A DNA stretch of 64,000 nucleotides from Chrysoperla carnea (lineage: Eukaryota; Arthropoda; Insecta; Neuroptera; Chrysopidae). The notes beneath the pieces were generated by a model. That model was given only the letters and a program-made list of their open reading frames with translations, was not told where the DNA came from and made no database searches. Both the position numbers and the translations under genes were made by a program. The number at the start of each line of letters is the position of its first letter. The first letter of the stretch is position 1. This document shows positions 14,701-25,217 of this stretch, piece by piece. Location: NCBI RefSeq assembly GCF_905475395.1, contig NC_058339.1, positions 93,010,520 through 93,074,519 of the forward strand, written 5' to 3'.

Positions 14701-17101
14701 GTTAAATACAAAACTAGCTATTAGCAGCCATGATAAATTAGAATGATGTTCCACCCTGTATACATATTGTGTGTGCTTTACTCAATGTGATTTTACATTT
14801 TCTCAATTCAATCAAATTTACTCCTTCAGAATTGATAAAAATGTTATTTTCTATGCAGATCTTTGATTTTACTCTTTGAATGAAGAACAGTGCTAGAATG
14901 ACCCGCTGAAGGTAGCTAGGTTTGTACACGGTAAGGAATAAATTGCGTTTACTACAATGCTGGTATGGTATGGAGACAAATACTATAGTATCTACGTTTT
15001 CATAAGTAATAAGTGGGTATCGCTTAGCAGTTTGGGTCTGATGCCCATACTGCATTGACTCGTCCGCTATAATTATTCGTAATGTTACTTTTTCCTCCAA
15101 AAATACTAAAGTTCTTTAATTTGACCCCAGTCAGAGTTTAAAATCTGAACTAAAACTAAAATCTTTAACATAATAGTATTCATAATGTGACGCAAAATAA
15201 AAATGCATTTTGAGTCAAATGTAGTGTCAGTCACAAAAATGTCAAACTCATATTAAAGTCAAAGTTAAACTCTAGAGTGGAAAATTGAAAAAGTTTACAT
15301 TAAGAATCAAAAAAAATAACTCGATCATCTTAATCAAAAAAAGTGGTTAACGTCGGAATCTAAGGGAATAAGCTAAATTCTTGTACAAATCTTTATTTTG
15401 GATAGTACAAAATGTTGTCTCAAAAAACTGATTTTCACGACCTTTGACCTTCAATATATTAAGAATGCGCGCGCATGACCATCTGTAGCTTTTGAGACAA
15501 CATTTATACTCTCAAAATAAAGGTTTGTACAAGATTTCAGCTCATTCGGAAGTGAATCCCTTTGATAATTTGGAGTATATTGATGAGTGTTTGAACTCTT
15601 ATGAAACAAACTGTTGCAAACTGTTGATGATTGTGTGTAGCATTGCACAAAATGTTTATGCTAGTACCCAGAGCTATAGTAGCTCTAGCTAGCTTGTTCT
15701 ATGTAGAAACCTTACTTATTATGTTTCCTTCTTAATATTGTAACTGCTGACATCGTGATTGTATCGATTCTAGTTAGACACACCTCTTGCTTGATCTTTA
15801 CTTCTTTCGAATGCTGCTGGTGTTTTCACTTTTGCTAAACTTACTAAACTAAAGATCACACAAACAACAGCAGTTACACATACTTTGGTTTTTTAATATC
15901 TTTATCAGATACAGAACACACTAATGTGACATTTTTAAGTTTATCAAATATATATTTTATTTTATATATTTTATTATAATTGATTTTTACACTCTGTATA
16001 AATGAAATACAGTGAAACCTGGTTAAGTGACACATCAACAGACCTGCAAATTTGTCTCACTTATAGATAATTCCGCTTAAACAGTGTCTCAGATATCCAG
16101 ATATAAATAAATATCTGTCTCATTTACAGAGAGTTTCATTAATAGCGGTCAGAATACAGGTTTTGCAGTTATTATCAATATGAAATCGTGTGCCCTTTCT
16201 ATAATCATCGGTCCACTTACCGGAACGTTTTTGATACGAAGTTGCTTGACCCATGATAGCAAACACTGTTCAAGTTCAGGATATTCTGATAAACGTACAC
16301 GTTTTAGTTTGCCTTTTCTTTCAAAACTTTTTGATTGAATTTTAGCTTTATTCTGAATTATTCTACAAAAAGTAGATTTTGGCAAATTAAATTCGACACA
16401 GATTTCATCACGTGTCTTCCAACTTTCATAAACGGTAATTAACTTCATTTTTTCACGTATTGATAATAATTTGAGCCTTTGTTTCGGCATTTTTTATTTA
16501 AATATCTGTATGGTAGTAAAGCAAAACTAAAACTGAAGGTTATTGAGGCTCAAAATTAGTTAAGTGTACAATTTACGGGTATAATAAGAATAAGTAAGTA
16601 AACAAACAAAACGATGTTATCTCAGTTACAGAGGCTAATTCATGGCCAAAGTGTTGAGACCTAAGTATTAGTTCCATTAATGGATGATTCTCACTTATCC
16701 AGATTCCACTTAACCAAGTTCCATTGTATTAGAATTAAAAATACTATAAGGATCTTTTGTATTACTTACCTGTCATAATCTAATCTACAATATAATTTAG
16801 CATCACGTGTAAAACATGTATGTGCCAAACGTATGCCACACACAAAACATTGTAAACAATGTTCATGGTATGACACATCCAAGACACGCATTATATAACG
16901 ATCTGTGATTGGACGACAACAAGCACCGCATACCATAACATTTATACATGATGACGTAACATTATTATTATTATTATTATTATTATTACTAGCGTTACGT
17001 GCACTTAATGACATTAATATTGGACCCATTGTAGTTACAGGCACTGCCAATCCACTACTACTGTTGTTGTTGTCAAGATTTGTAATTATTTCTTTGGACA
17101 T
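2231..17101 (-). CDS. LMX1: LIM-homeodomain transcription factor, LMX1 class (six coding exons)
   Basis: Nuclear DNA-binding factor of the LMX1A/LMX1B class. Coding exons, in transcript order: 16770-17101, 9642-9859, 9369-9565, 6452-6605, 3837-3992, 2231-2475. They join in frame at GT-AG sites to give 433 aa, close to vertebrate LMX1 (about 380-405). Residues about 58-109 form LIM domain 1 (CGAC, HEHC, CFVC, CRLD zinc ligands), 117-170 LIM domain 2 (CLGC, HLRC, CVVC, CRPD), and about 202-261 the homeodomain ([20 protein letters not shown], then [12 protein letters not shown] after an intron). The last exon carries the LMX1 C-terminal motif [14 protein letters not shown]. An Asn run sits at 39-47. 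TGA directly precedes the ATG in frame, fixing the start. The largest intron (9860-16769) separates the two LIM domains. Family roles are in neural and limb patterning; the role here is inferred. Confidence 0.95.
4068..4610 (+). repeat. Dispersed repeat, copy 1 of 2
   Basis: Words such as TCAAAAGTAGGCATATTTAA, GACTAAGTCTAAAT and CATAAAATTTTTCGATA recur inverted at about 20390-20930. An internal inverted repeat (4385-4528) is also seen. Non-coding; lies in an LMX1 intron. Confidence 0.6.
5594..5612. repeat. (TG)n microsatellite
   Basis: About nine TG units in an LMX1 intron. Confidence 0.85.
5709..5756. repeat. (TA)n microsatellite
   Basis: Uninterrupted TA repeat of about 48 bp in an LMX1 intron. 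Confidence 0.9.
5830..6325. repeat. Partial copy of the 14061 foldback family
   Basis: Shared words with 14300-14760 include CACATTTCCTCCGAAA, a TTTATTCTATCCCTTAC segment, and an end reading GGATCATCCTGTATA. It lies in an LMX1 intron and has no ORF. Confidence 0.5.
7552..7746 (+). repeat. Dispersed repeat pair, copy 1
   Basis: ATCAGAAGTTAAAGATAATA, AGAGATAATTTA and GACTACTAAATCA are shared with 26929-27100 (MRRF intron 2) in the same orientation. Non-coding. Confidence 0.6.
8470..8560 (+). repeat. tRNA-derived SINE-like fragment
   Basis: TGGCCCAGTTGG (8476-8487) matches a pol III box A, and TGGTTCGAAG (8537-8547) a box B. It is followed by an A/T-rich tail. Base pairing does not give a complete cloverleaf, and the box spacing is longer than in most tRNAs. 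Hence a SINE head or decayed tRNA is likelier than a working tRNA. Confidence 0.5.
11388..11513 (+). repeat. Telomere-like TTGGG/TTAGG tract
   Basis: Repeated decamers of the type TGGGTTAGGC and TGGGTTGGGT, then GTGGGTGTGGGT, about 120 bp in all. The pentamer TTAGG is the ancestral insect telomere unit; here it alternates with TTGGG and CTGGG. It is interstitial, inside the LMX1 intron. Runs of three G on one strand could form quadruplexes. Confidence 0.8.
12404..12690. mobile_element. Long foldback MITE (arms about 125 bp)
   Basis: Left arm 12404-12528 and right arm 12562-12690 are inverted copies with few mismatches, separated by a loop of about 33 bp. Arms begin at TTTTAACAAAAAGAAAACCG and meet at GGAGTCGGTGTCAGCCAAG. 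Words such as ACCGACTTCAAAA recur just downstream (to about 13000, ending TTTGAAGTCGGTTAAAA), a dispersed repeat common in insects. No ORF. Confidence 0.75.
14061..14761. mobile_element. 700 bp foldback element with ACAGGGTGG ends
   Basis: Outer tips are inverted (TACAGGGTGGACCAT and TACAGGGTGGAACAT). Inside, each half is an imperfect inverted copy of the other over about 300 bp; for example TTCTGACATCAGATTG near 14135 recurs inverted near 14630. No coding capacity. Related sequence lies at about 5830-6325, 22440-22690 and 38230-38350. It occupies the large LMX1 intron. Confidence 0.65.
15381..15535. repeat. Inverted repeat, arms about 42 bp
   Basis: TGTACAAATCTTTATTTTGG at the left pairs with an inverted copy ending at 15535, with ATGTTGTCTCAAAA next to the loop. 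A single arm with its flank recurs at about 52965-53036 (AACTCGATCATCTT, TTGTCTCATTTTCG). Confidence 0.6.
16010..16726 (-). mobile_element. pogo/Tigger-type DNA transposon, internally deleted
   Basis: Imperfect terminal inverted repeats of about 20 bp face each other: CAGTGAAACCTGGTTAAGTG at the left end, and CAATGGAACTTGGTTAAGTG reading in from the right. Each end is flanked by TA, the pogo/mariner target duplication. The 717 bp interior codes the transposase DNA-binding part on the minus strand, but not the DDE catalytic core, so it cannot move by itself. It lies in the LMX1 intron between the LIM exons. Confidence 0.8.
16149..16490 (-). pseudogene. Truncated Tigger/CENP-B-like transposase N terminus
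   Basis: The 113 aa ORF starts [18 protein letters not shown] and continues with [20 protein letters not shown], a CENP-B/psq-type helix-turn-helix. It then gives [20 protein letters not shown] followed by SGPMIIERA, the start of the CENPB second DNA-binding domain. The frame ends soon after; no DDE residues follow. Family transposases are 400-600 aa. Confidence 0.75.
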
Positions 17102-17131
17102 TCAATACAACTGATACACACTGTACTATCT
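17102..17131 (-). promoter_or_regulatory. 3' splice site in the LMX1 5' UTR
   Basis: On the minus strand a T-rich tract ending in TTTTTCAG abuts position 17129, only 28 nt upstream of the LMX1 ATG. The 28 nt contain an in-frame stop just before the ATG. The simplest reading is an acceptor for a non-coding upstream exon, so the promoter should lie at higher coordinates. The donor was not identified. Confidence 0.55.
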
Positions 17132-17624
17132 GAAAAACAAAAAAAAAAACAATCATTTAGGATGTACGAGCGCTGGCTTTATTTTTGTTTATATATCGTT
17201 GGAATAAGACTGATTATTAAAATAAATAGATGACTTCAAAAGTAAGCATTTTTAACATTGGTTTTATGGTAAAACGCTAAATGGATGATATGTTTTTATT
17301 GATTTTTCCAAAATTCGATGGAAATTAAATTAAAAAAGCTATTTAAATTAAAGTTAAAACTTTAATAATTAATAAATTATTTAATTATTTTAATAACAAA
17401 ACAATTCAATTTAATAATTATGGTGGGAGTGCAAATAAATACATGATACTTAATAAGATATGATATACTACTTAGTTTATTTGCGCTTCCACCATTTTTA
17501 TACATACCATTTATATATGAAATATACATAGTATATTAAGTTTAGTCCTAAGTTTGTAACGCTTAAAAATAATGATGCTAGGAAAAAAATTTTGTCATAG
17601 GTGTTCATAAAATCACCTAATTAG

Positions 17625-18060
17625 TCCATTTCCGTTTGTCCGTCTGTCCGTCTGTGGACACGATAACTCAAAAACGAAAAAAGATATCGAGCTGAAATTT
17701 TTACAGCGTACTCAGGACGTAAAAAGTGAGGTCAAGTTTGTAAATGAGCATCATAGGTCAATTGGGTCTTGGGTCCGTAGGACCCATCTTGTAAACCGTC
17801 AGAGATAGAACAAAAGTTTAAATATAAAAAATGTTCCTTATCAACAACTTTTGTTTGAAACATTTTTTCGTAAACATCACTGTTTACCCGTGAGGGCGCC
17901 AATTAGGCGGAAATTTTATAATATGTTCTACACTTGATTAACAGTTATGTATGTGTCACATGTTTGTATGTGTTATGTGATAAAGAAATCAACACTGACT
18001 ATACATGGTATTTCAACAATTAACTCAGTCAATTGCTTGTTTTCACTTGTTTTCTTTTTA
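17625..18060 (+). repeat. Dispersed repeat family A, copy 1
   Basis: Starts with TGTCCGTCTGTCCGTCTGTG and continues with AAAGTGAGGTCAAGTT and GGTCAATTGGGTCTTGGGTC. It ends with ATACATGGTATTTCAACAAT and AACTCAGTCAATTG. Two other long copies are at 23115-23560 (inverted) and 43415-44005; the terminal motif alone recurs inverted at 18441-18485 and 40033-40077. Non-coding; family not identified. Confidence 0.7.
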
Positions 18061-19299
18061 GTTTTTATCTAACGCAGTCGGGTTTTTTAAACCAATTTTG
18101 TTTAATGTGTGTATAATCTGAAAAACAAGTGCTTAAATACATGTTGTTCATTTGTTATGTTAGCCCTTCTACAGTAACCTATAATAACATAAATAACCCT
18201 TAAAAATTATTTAATTTGTTTATTTTAAATATTACTTATTAAATATATTTTATTTTAGAAGTCACGTAGATATTTATAACAAACCATGACGATGCTTTAG
18301 AATCATGTATCATCTATATTTATTTATTATTTTGTATTTATCAAATATGATATGAAATATTAATAATTATTAATAGGTATTAGAAAATCATTTTTACATT
18401 ACAATTTACAATACACTTGTATAAAATAATCTAATATAAAACAATTGACTGAGTTAACTATCGAAATACTATGTACAAAGAGTGTTCAATGGCAATGTTT
18501 GAATTATTTTTAATAAATAGACGAGTTTAAAAACCAACACAATTATGGCAGACAAATTTCCAAAATATTTTCTTGAATTTTATTTCGTTTTTCGAGAATC
18601 TTCACAAGACCAACAGTTGAAGCTATCTACTCTACAAATCACTTTTTGTTGAGCTATTGTGTTAACGAACAGACGACGGTATGAAAACCTATACCAAAAA
18701 TTTTGTTTGTAGCATCAATATTTTTAAGCATTACAAATTTGGGACTAAAATTAGTATACCTTGATATACATTTCATTTTGTAATGAAATTTTCATAGGTC
18801 ATTTCTTACATCCGAAGATAATCTCAGAGAAAAAACTTGACTTGGATTTTTTAAGCAGATCTCTGGGTTCGTATGTATTAATCATTTAACAAAAAGTATG
18901 CTGTCCCGTGGGCTGTAATAATACCTGTAAATTTTATAATATGCAAACGTGTTATTGCAGTCAATATTGTAGATGTAAAGAAAGCCAAGTCAAGTCAAAG
19001 TAGATGTTTTTGATTGGAATAAAATAGGCATAAAAATTTGAAACAATTAATAACAGTTCACCTAATCCAAATAACTTCCAGATATAATCTTTATTCAATA
19101 TGTGTTGTTTTTGATCATCATGAAGTTGTGTGTTGTTTGCCGCTAACTTAAACACTATGTGTGTGGTGGGTTGCTGAATCATCTTTATAGCAAGAATATA
19201 GTCCGGTATCCAACGAAAATTTTATCAATAATAGTTTTTATTTCCATTAAATATGGTACCACGTTTTGGAAGCTGAACCAAAAAGAAAAACCGACACTG

Positions 19300-19606
19300 A
19301 ACATATGAATTTCTGAGAAAAATTTCTGAGAAAGAAGATCAAACCAAGAACTGTACGAATTATACGAAGAGCCGTGTATAACAAACGTGATAAAATCACA
19401 GAGCGGCCTTTAGACAGATCGACGAGGCAAATATTGATCAGAGCAAATACTGGAAACAAAATAGAGGTGGGCCCAGAACCAGCTGGATAAAGTCAGTCAA
19501 GAAAAAGATTTGCAAGAACTGGGAATTGGAAACTGGAAACGAGAAGTCGAGAACAGAAGCAGATGGAGACATGTCTGCTCGAAAGCCAAAGACATTCTAG
19601 GCCTGT
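19300..19606 (+). pseudogene. LINE ORF2 tail of a different lineage (frameshifted)
   Basis: A plus-strand frame reads RGGPRTSWIKSVKK, then after a one-base shift DLQELGIGNWKREVENRSRW, RHVCSKAKDILGL and a stop. This Gly-rich/Trp-spaced tail ending in GL-stop is typical of non-LTR retrotransposon polyproteins. Upstream text (KIKPRTVRIIRRAVYNKRDK) belongs to the same degraded copy but contains stops. No catalytic domain remains. Confidence 0.65.
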
Positions 19607-20389
19607 AGTGCTTATCTATTTATTTATCAAATGAAAATATTTCTCCAGCAAAGTTGGAAAAGTTTGGATAAAATTTATTTTACTCAAAATTTTCTTAGAA
19701 ATGTCTGATCGAAGCAGAACTACGACATTTTTTTTGCTTAGATACCGGACTATAATATAATATGTATATCTTTATAATATAAAAAAAGGGGGAGTTAAAG
19801 CTAAATAAGAGTTAAAGCTCAGCTCAGCTCCCTAATAATATTTAACTGTATGTGGCACGTGCTAGCTGTCACTGATACATCATCAAAATCATTTTATTAA
19901 ATACTCTAAATCATACAATAATGTATTAAAGATCATCTAAATTAAAATACATTGCATAGATGGGGTGTTTGTCCTTAACTAAAAATACAGGAGGTTGTAG
20001 GTACGAGTACGATTAGGGGATGAGGTTCATCGTTCATGCTTCTTTGGTCATAGTTTTTTTTTTTTTAAAGATAGCCTGTTTACAGTATGGATCGTTTTAC
20101 TCGATTATATGGCTGATAACTCGTTTTGTAGCTAACCAATCAAAAATTGCTCAAACAAAAAGTTGTAGACTTTAACTCTACCTACAAATTTGACATATCT
20201 CTATCTTTGATAGTTTCGGAATTTCAGTAAATAAGTTTTTATCGTGAAAGTTATTCGGCATTTCAATTTTTTACAACTCAAAAATACTAAATTTAGTCCA
20301 AACAAATCCTTTAAAACTCGTTTTCTTGTGAATGCCACAGTTTTTATTGAGTTCTAGAAATTTTAAGGTAGTACAAGCGCGAAGGCATT

Positions 20390-20930
20390 TTTAGATTTAA
20401 CGATGAAATTATTTTTACCTTATTTTCAACTTTGATGATGAATTTTGTTATATATCTGTCTTGGTTTTCGAATTATCTAAAGCTAAATAATTAAGCGAAA
20501 TTTTCAATTTTTGATATTTTGAAAATTACTTACTCCATGTATCGAAAAATTTTATGCCTACTTTTCGTCTCATATTGTCAAGTTATAACATAATTCACCA
20601 TCAAAATTGGAAAAATATATTTCTTTAAATTTGTGTCCCCACTACCGTGCTCATACACCGTTAATTAGTCGGGCACAATGGGCTTTTATTTTGTTTTAAT
20701 AATTTCTTAAGGTTTTAACTTTTAATTTCCACTGACAAGTTTTAGTGAAATGTATGAAAACATATCATTCATCTACTATTTTCCCATAAGACAAATTTTA
20801 AATATGCCTACTTTTGAAGTTATTTATTTATATAAAACATCGGGCAACCCCCTCTAAAAATTTTCGGAATTTATTTAGACTAAGTCCAATTTCATTCATA
20901 TACAGCCTTTAACTAAAAAAAAATCAAAAT
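20390..20930 (-). repeat. Dispersed repeat, copy 2 of 2 (inverted)
   Basis: Inverted homologue of 4068-4610; shared words include ATATGCCTACTTTTGAAGTT, and ATCGAAAAATTTTATGCCTA followed by CTTTTCGTCT. Non-coding, between LMX1 and PSMA1. Confidence 0.6.
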
Positions 20931-21949
20931 CAAAATCATTACTTTGTCAAAGATTTGCTTAGACAAAGACTTTTATATTAAAATTTTGTACTGAATTCAT
21001 AAAATAATTAAATAAGTAAATGTAAATATTATAAATAAAATTTCATCAATTTTCATTTCTGTGTGTCACACTATTCGCACCATGCATAAGTTTTTTTATT
21101 TCAGGCTTTTCCATGGAAACGATATAATTTCACCATATTTCCATCACAAGTTTTTTTTTTTAGTTTACTCAGTACAACTTATATTAAACTAACGAAAGTA
21201 CACGAACAGATCCGAAAATTTCCGAAGTTAATATTATTTTTTTTTTGCTTACACCTTTACTCTCGTGATGAGAGAAATTTTCACAATTTTTGAAGGAGTT
21301 AATAAAAGATTATATTTTTATAAAGTTCATAATCCAAAAATAGATAAAATTATATGAAGATGAAAAAAATTTCAAGCACATATACTTTTTGAAAAATAAA
21401 AGTTTTAAATCGAGCGTAAGCAAAATACTCATAACGCAAGTGCTGACGGTTTAAATATATATTTTCACAAAATATAATCACCTTATAAATTAATGTATTA
21501 AATCCAATTAGGTACTTGTAAAAACACTGAAATTATTGACGAAAATTTAAATGTCTTCCTAAATGAGCGTAGTTTTAATCAAGCCATAATACTTTCGAAT
21601 TAATAAAAAAACATATTTTAAACGTTCATAAACATCAGACATTTTACGAACAACATTAACATTATTTTAATAAAATTAACAGATTTTTAAAAACGCCATA
21701 AAAAATTTTATATAAAAAAATATTTATCACACCAAAAAAAAAAAATACAATACCGTTTTATTTGTAATAATTGCAATTCGGTACAATTTCGTCAATAAAG
21801 CGAGCGTGACCGTAAAGCGTAATGATGCGTTAAAAAATATTCACGCGGTAAACAAAAAAAAACAATGAATAATCGGAGCGGAATTATTTAAAAATTTTTG
21901 TTATTGTACATATGTTTTTAATGATCGTGTTTGATTTTGAAACTGTATG

Positions 21950-22115
21950 TTTAAAACAACTAGGCTTTTCTCGTTGCTATATAGCCATGCTGATGGGATA
22001 TTACATCCCGCCATCACTGTCTGTGTGTGTGTTGACACGACGCCTCAGCCACAGACGCACATAGGCGGAGCTTGATAGCGTCGCGACGGTTACGCCTTCT
22101 TTCTTTTCATATCAG
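21950..22115 (-). promoter_or_regulatory. GC/CpG-rich patch, candidate LMX1 promoter or first non-coding exon
   Basis: This patch is roughly half GC and rich in CpG in a surrounding sequence that is mostly AT. It lies about 5 kb upstream of the LMX1 start codon, with no ORF of note in between, and the LMX1 5' UTR appears to be spliced. That makes it the best promoter or first-exon candidate in the region. This is positional inference: no donor site or core promoter element was firmly recognised. Confidence 0.3.
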
Positions 22116-23114
22116 TTTTATTATTATTACTTTGTGAATACAGAACGGCTATAATGTCACATTGTATGTGTATGCTTCAGCATTACTAATGCTTACATAT
22201 TATTTCTTTAGCCTGTATTTTTACTGCCCATGTGAGTATTTCCTTATTTCTTTATCAAATTCCATGATTTTCCCATCATTATCAATCTTAGCGCGATCAC
22301 GAAAAATTGATTCACGGTCTAAAAATGTACCCGAGAAATGATATTAAGACTTAATTTTGTTCAGTATGTAATTTGTATATCATAGCTGTAGTAAAATTGC
22401 CTATAAATAAAAAAAGTAAAAAATTTTTTGTAACCCATTAGGGTCAATAGTTTGTTTTGTAAATAACCAATCAAAACAATAGCTTTGACAAAAGTTGCAG
22501 ACTTTTATGGGGGATATCATGATCTGACTGCAGATTGGATCTAGTTCATCGGGTTGCTTTACTAGTCAATTTAGATCCTAAAAAATAGGAGATAGAATAG
22601 CTCCTTAAAATAGAAAATTGACCCCCGTAAAAAAATTAACATTTTTTTGAAAATTATTACTTTTACCGGAGGACTGCGACTTAAAATTATGAGATTATTC
22701 CGTTTAATCGAAAGTTTATCGATAATTGGGATTTATCTTGATTGTATTTATAGTTATTTGAAAAATAATTTTTCTTTTATTAAAGCAAAAAAATCATGAA
22801 TTATTCCTCCATACAGAAGCTCACATTTTGCTTTCTTCTGTGGAAAATTTAGAAATATTTTCAGAAAAAAATTATCTAACTAAAATAAAAAATCATTAGT
22901 TTTCCCGTAAATCCAAGAAAAAATTGTTTGTTGAAATTTTCAATTATTTGTTTAATGTGTGAAAATTCAACTTTTTACTGTCTTCTGTGAAACTGTTCAG
23001 TTTTTACAAAAGGTTTCAAGTGATTATAAAATAGCTCGAAATTTGGATACCACTATTAACACATACTTGATGTTGTTGGAAATGTCGGTAAACGATTATC
23101 TTGAAATTGATTTT

Positions 23115-23560
23115 TATTACAAACAAGTGAAAACAGACAATTGACTGAGTTAGTTGTATAAATACCATGTATAGAAATTTTTGAATATCAGTGCTTGCAT
23201 TATCAAAAGATAAAAATATTTTCGAAAATTTTCGAAGCTTTCGAGAGTATTTTTTAGAATGTGCAACTCTCTATGTTTTTATAGTTTTGGAGAAAATGGA
23301 CACCCAAGTTTTGTCATAATTTGTTTAAGAAAAAATCTTTCAAACAAAAGTTGTTTATTAACTACTCATAAGGAATAGTTTATTTAAACTTTTTTTCTAT
23401 CTCTAATGGTTTACAAGAGAGGTACTACAGACCCAAATCCAATTGCCCTATGTAACTCATTTACGAACTCAACCTCAACTTCACTGAGTACGTTATAAAA
23501 ATTTCAGCTTGATATCCCTTTCTTTTTTTGAGTTATCGTGTTTTCAGACGGACAGACAGC
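23115..23560 (-). repeat. Dispersed repeat family A, copy 2 (inverted)
   Basis: Inverted relative of 17625-18060: it begins with CAATTGACTGAGTTAG and ATACCATGTATAG and ends with TCGTGTTTTCAGACGGACAG. Lies in the LMX1-PSMA1 interval. Confidence 0.7.
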
Positions 23561-24420
23561 CATTTGTTCATATCCTAAATATGTATTTCTAATCTGTACG
23601 ATCGTGGAATTTAAATTGGTATACTTTGATTTATTAAGTATAGTGATTTATTTATTTTAGTGTATTTTTAATTTATTAACTACTTGTTTATTTTTTGTTT
23701 ATTGCTGGCGGGACACCCTCCTTAAGGTTCACAGGTTTTTTCGATATTAAATCATGAATACAAATTAAGCGAGTACAGACATCTGTTAGTGAATTCATCA
23801 AACCAATGGACATGTTCTTTTAAACACATGTCCAAGCTCCCTCGTTTTCAGGGGATTAACTAAGAAAGTTGTGGCAAAATGAAATATTACCGAAAATCAG
23901 AAATTAGAAATTTGGTTTTTTATATTCACCGATAGATAACTCTAAGCGCGTAATATGTTTTATTTTATGGTCTCATCACAGCGTGTATTTAATTATTAAT
24001 TTATTTCTATAATATTTAATTGTGAAATAACGTCCCTGAAAACTTGATTACAAACTTGATTAAATATTTGCTTTAAATAAATTTAATACTATCACCTGTG
24101 TAAAAACTACATTTAAAGTTCATTGAAGCTAAAGAAGAATTAATGTGAATGATCTGAAAAAAGTTTTTCAGGTGTAAAAACAATTTTATTCTTAATCAAA
24201 ACTATTTATTTCAGTTCTATATCAAAACTGAATAAATAAATTTTATAAGAAATGTTATTCTAATTTTTTTACCTCTAATTTATAAAAATTAAAGATTTTG
24301 TATAAATTAAAATTAAAATAACACTTTTTTTTTAATTTTCAGTGTTTTCAAAACCCAGTTTTAAAATAAGAAAGAACTATCAGAATTGGTCATCAAATTT
24401 TTTTCGGTGAGTATTACCAA

Positions 24421-24640
24421 AACATTTCAGACTTTCTGGTAACAAATTTCTTTCGATTTTTGATTTTCCTAACCTTTTTACCTATCAGGTATAACAAGTA
24501 ATTCCTGATATAAATAGTAGTCCTGATATACATAGGTAAAAAGTAACAAGTAATTCCTGATAGGTAAAATTAAAAGAAAGTGTACATTGCGTGAGTAAAA
24601 AATCGAAAGAAGTTTGTTATCAGAAGGTCAGAAATTTTTT
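24421..24640. repeat. Foldback repeat
   Basis: ACATTTCAGACTTTCTGGTA followed by ACAAATTTCTTTCGATTTTT on the left is matched inverted near 24598-24638. An inner pair ACCTATCAGG/CCTGATAGGT lies around the centre. Non-coding. Confidence 0.55.
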
Positions 24641-24658
24641 AATGTGAAATTGAAATAG

Positions 24659-25008
24659 TGAAATCTGTGGTAAACTCGTTGAACTAACATTAATTTCGAC
24701 GATGTGCCATCTATGTCAAAACGGTTGAACTAACATATATTTTGCCGGGAGTGCCATCTATGTTAAAATTGTTGAACTAACATTTATTTCGCTGTGGTGC
24801 CATCTGTGTTGAACTTGTTGAACTATCAGGCATTACTAGTTAGTTCAACAAGTTCAACACAGATGGCACCACAGCGAAATAAATGTTAGTTCAACAATTT
24901 TAACATAGATGGCACTCCCGGCAAAAATATATGTTAGTTCAACCGTTTTGACATAGATGGCACATCGTCGAAATTAATGTTAGTTCAACGAGTTTACCAT
25001 AGATGACA
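24659..25008. repeat. Hairpin repeat made of about 47 bp modules
   Basis: Each arm contains three tandem modules starting GTTGAACTAACAT and ending TGCCATCTATG-like; the second arm is an almost perfect inverted copy of the first, with the axis near 24835. Total about 350 bp. It ends about 210 bp before the PSMA1 start. No ORF. Possibly part of the larger element bounded at 23752 and 25091. Confidence 0.8.
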
Positions 25009-25217
25009 CTACCATAGAAATTGATAACAACATCAATGTGTTTAACATATTCACCAACAGATGTCTGTACTCGTATAATTTGTATTCATGATAGAATGTA
25101 TGACAAAGCATAAACATTAAAATTTGTGTGAGGTTATAAAACAGTTGGTCGGCAAATTTTATTGCAGTGTTTTTCATTTTGATTTATAACAAAAAAAAAA
25201 GTAAATTATTTTTTAAA

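Larger units (their letters stand above)
17132..24420. other. LMX1-PSMA1 interval: repeats, no gene recognised
   Basis: Apart from repeat family A copies, the inverted repeat at 20390-20930, the LINE tail near 19300 and the GC-rich patch near 22000, nothing coding was found. ORFs here are short, stop-bounded and lack domain signals. The stretch probably holds LMX1 5' UTR and regulatory DNA. Confidence 0.5.
23752..25091. mobile_element. About 1.34 kb interval bounded by inverted repeats
   Basis: CATGAATACAAATTAAGCGA at the left end, continuing through GTACAGACATCTGTT, is matched inverted at 25040-25091 (ACAGATGTCTGTACTCG, then AATTTGTATTCATG). The interval encloses two further foldbacks (24421-24640 and 24659-25008). 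No ORF. Whether it moved as one unit is inferred. Confidence 0.5.

Noticed and set aside
16905-17114. 69 aa plus-strand ORF with a Leu run
   Set aside because: Antisense of the LMX1 first coding exon; the Leu run mirrors the Asn repeat.
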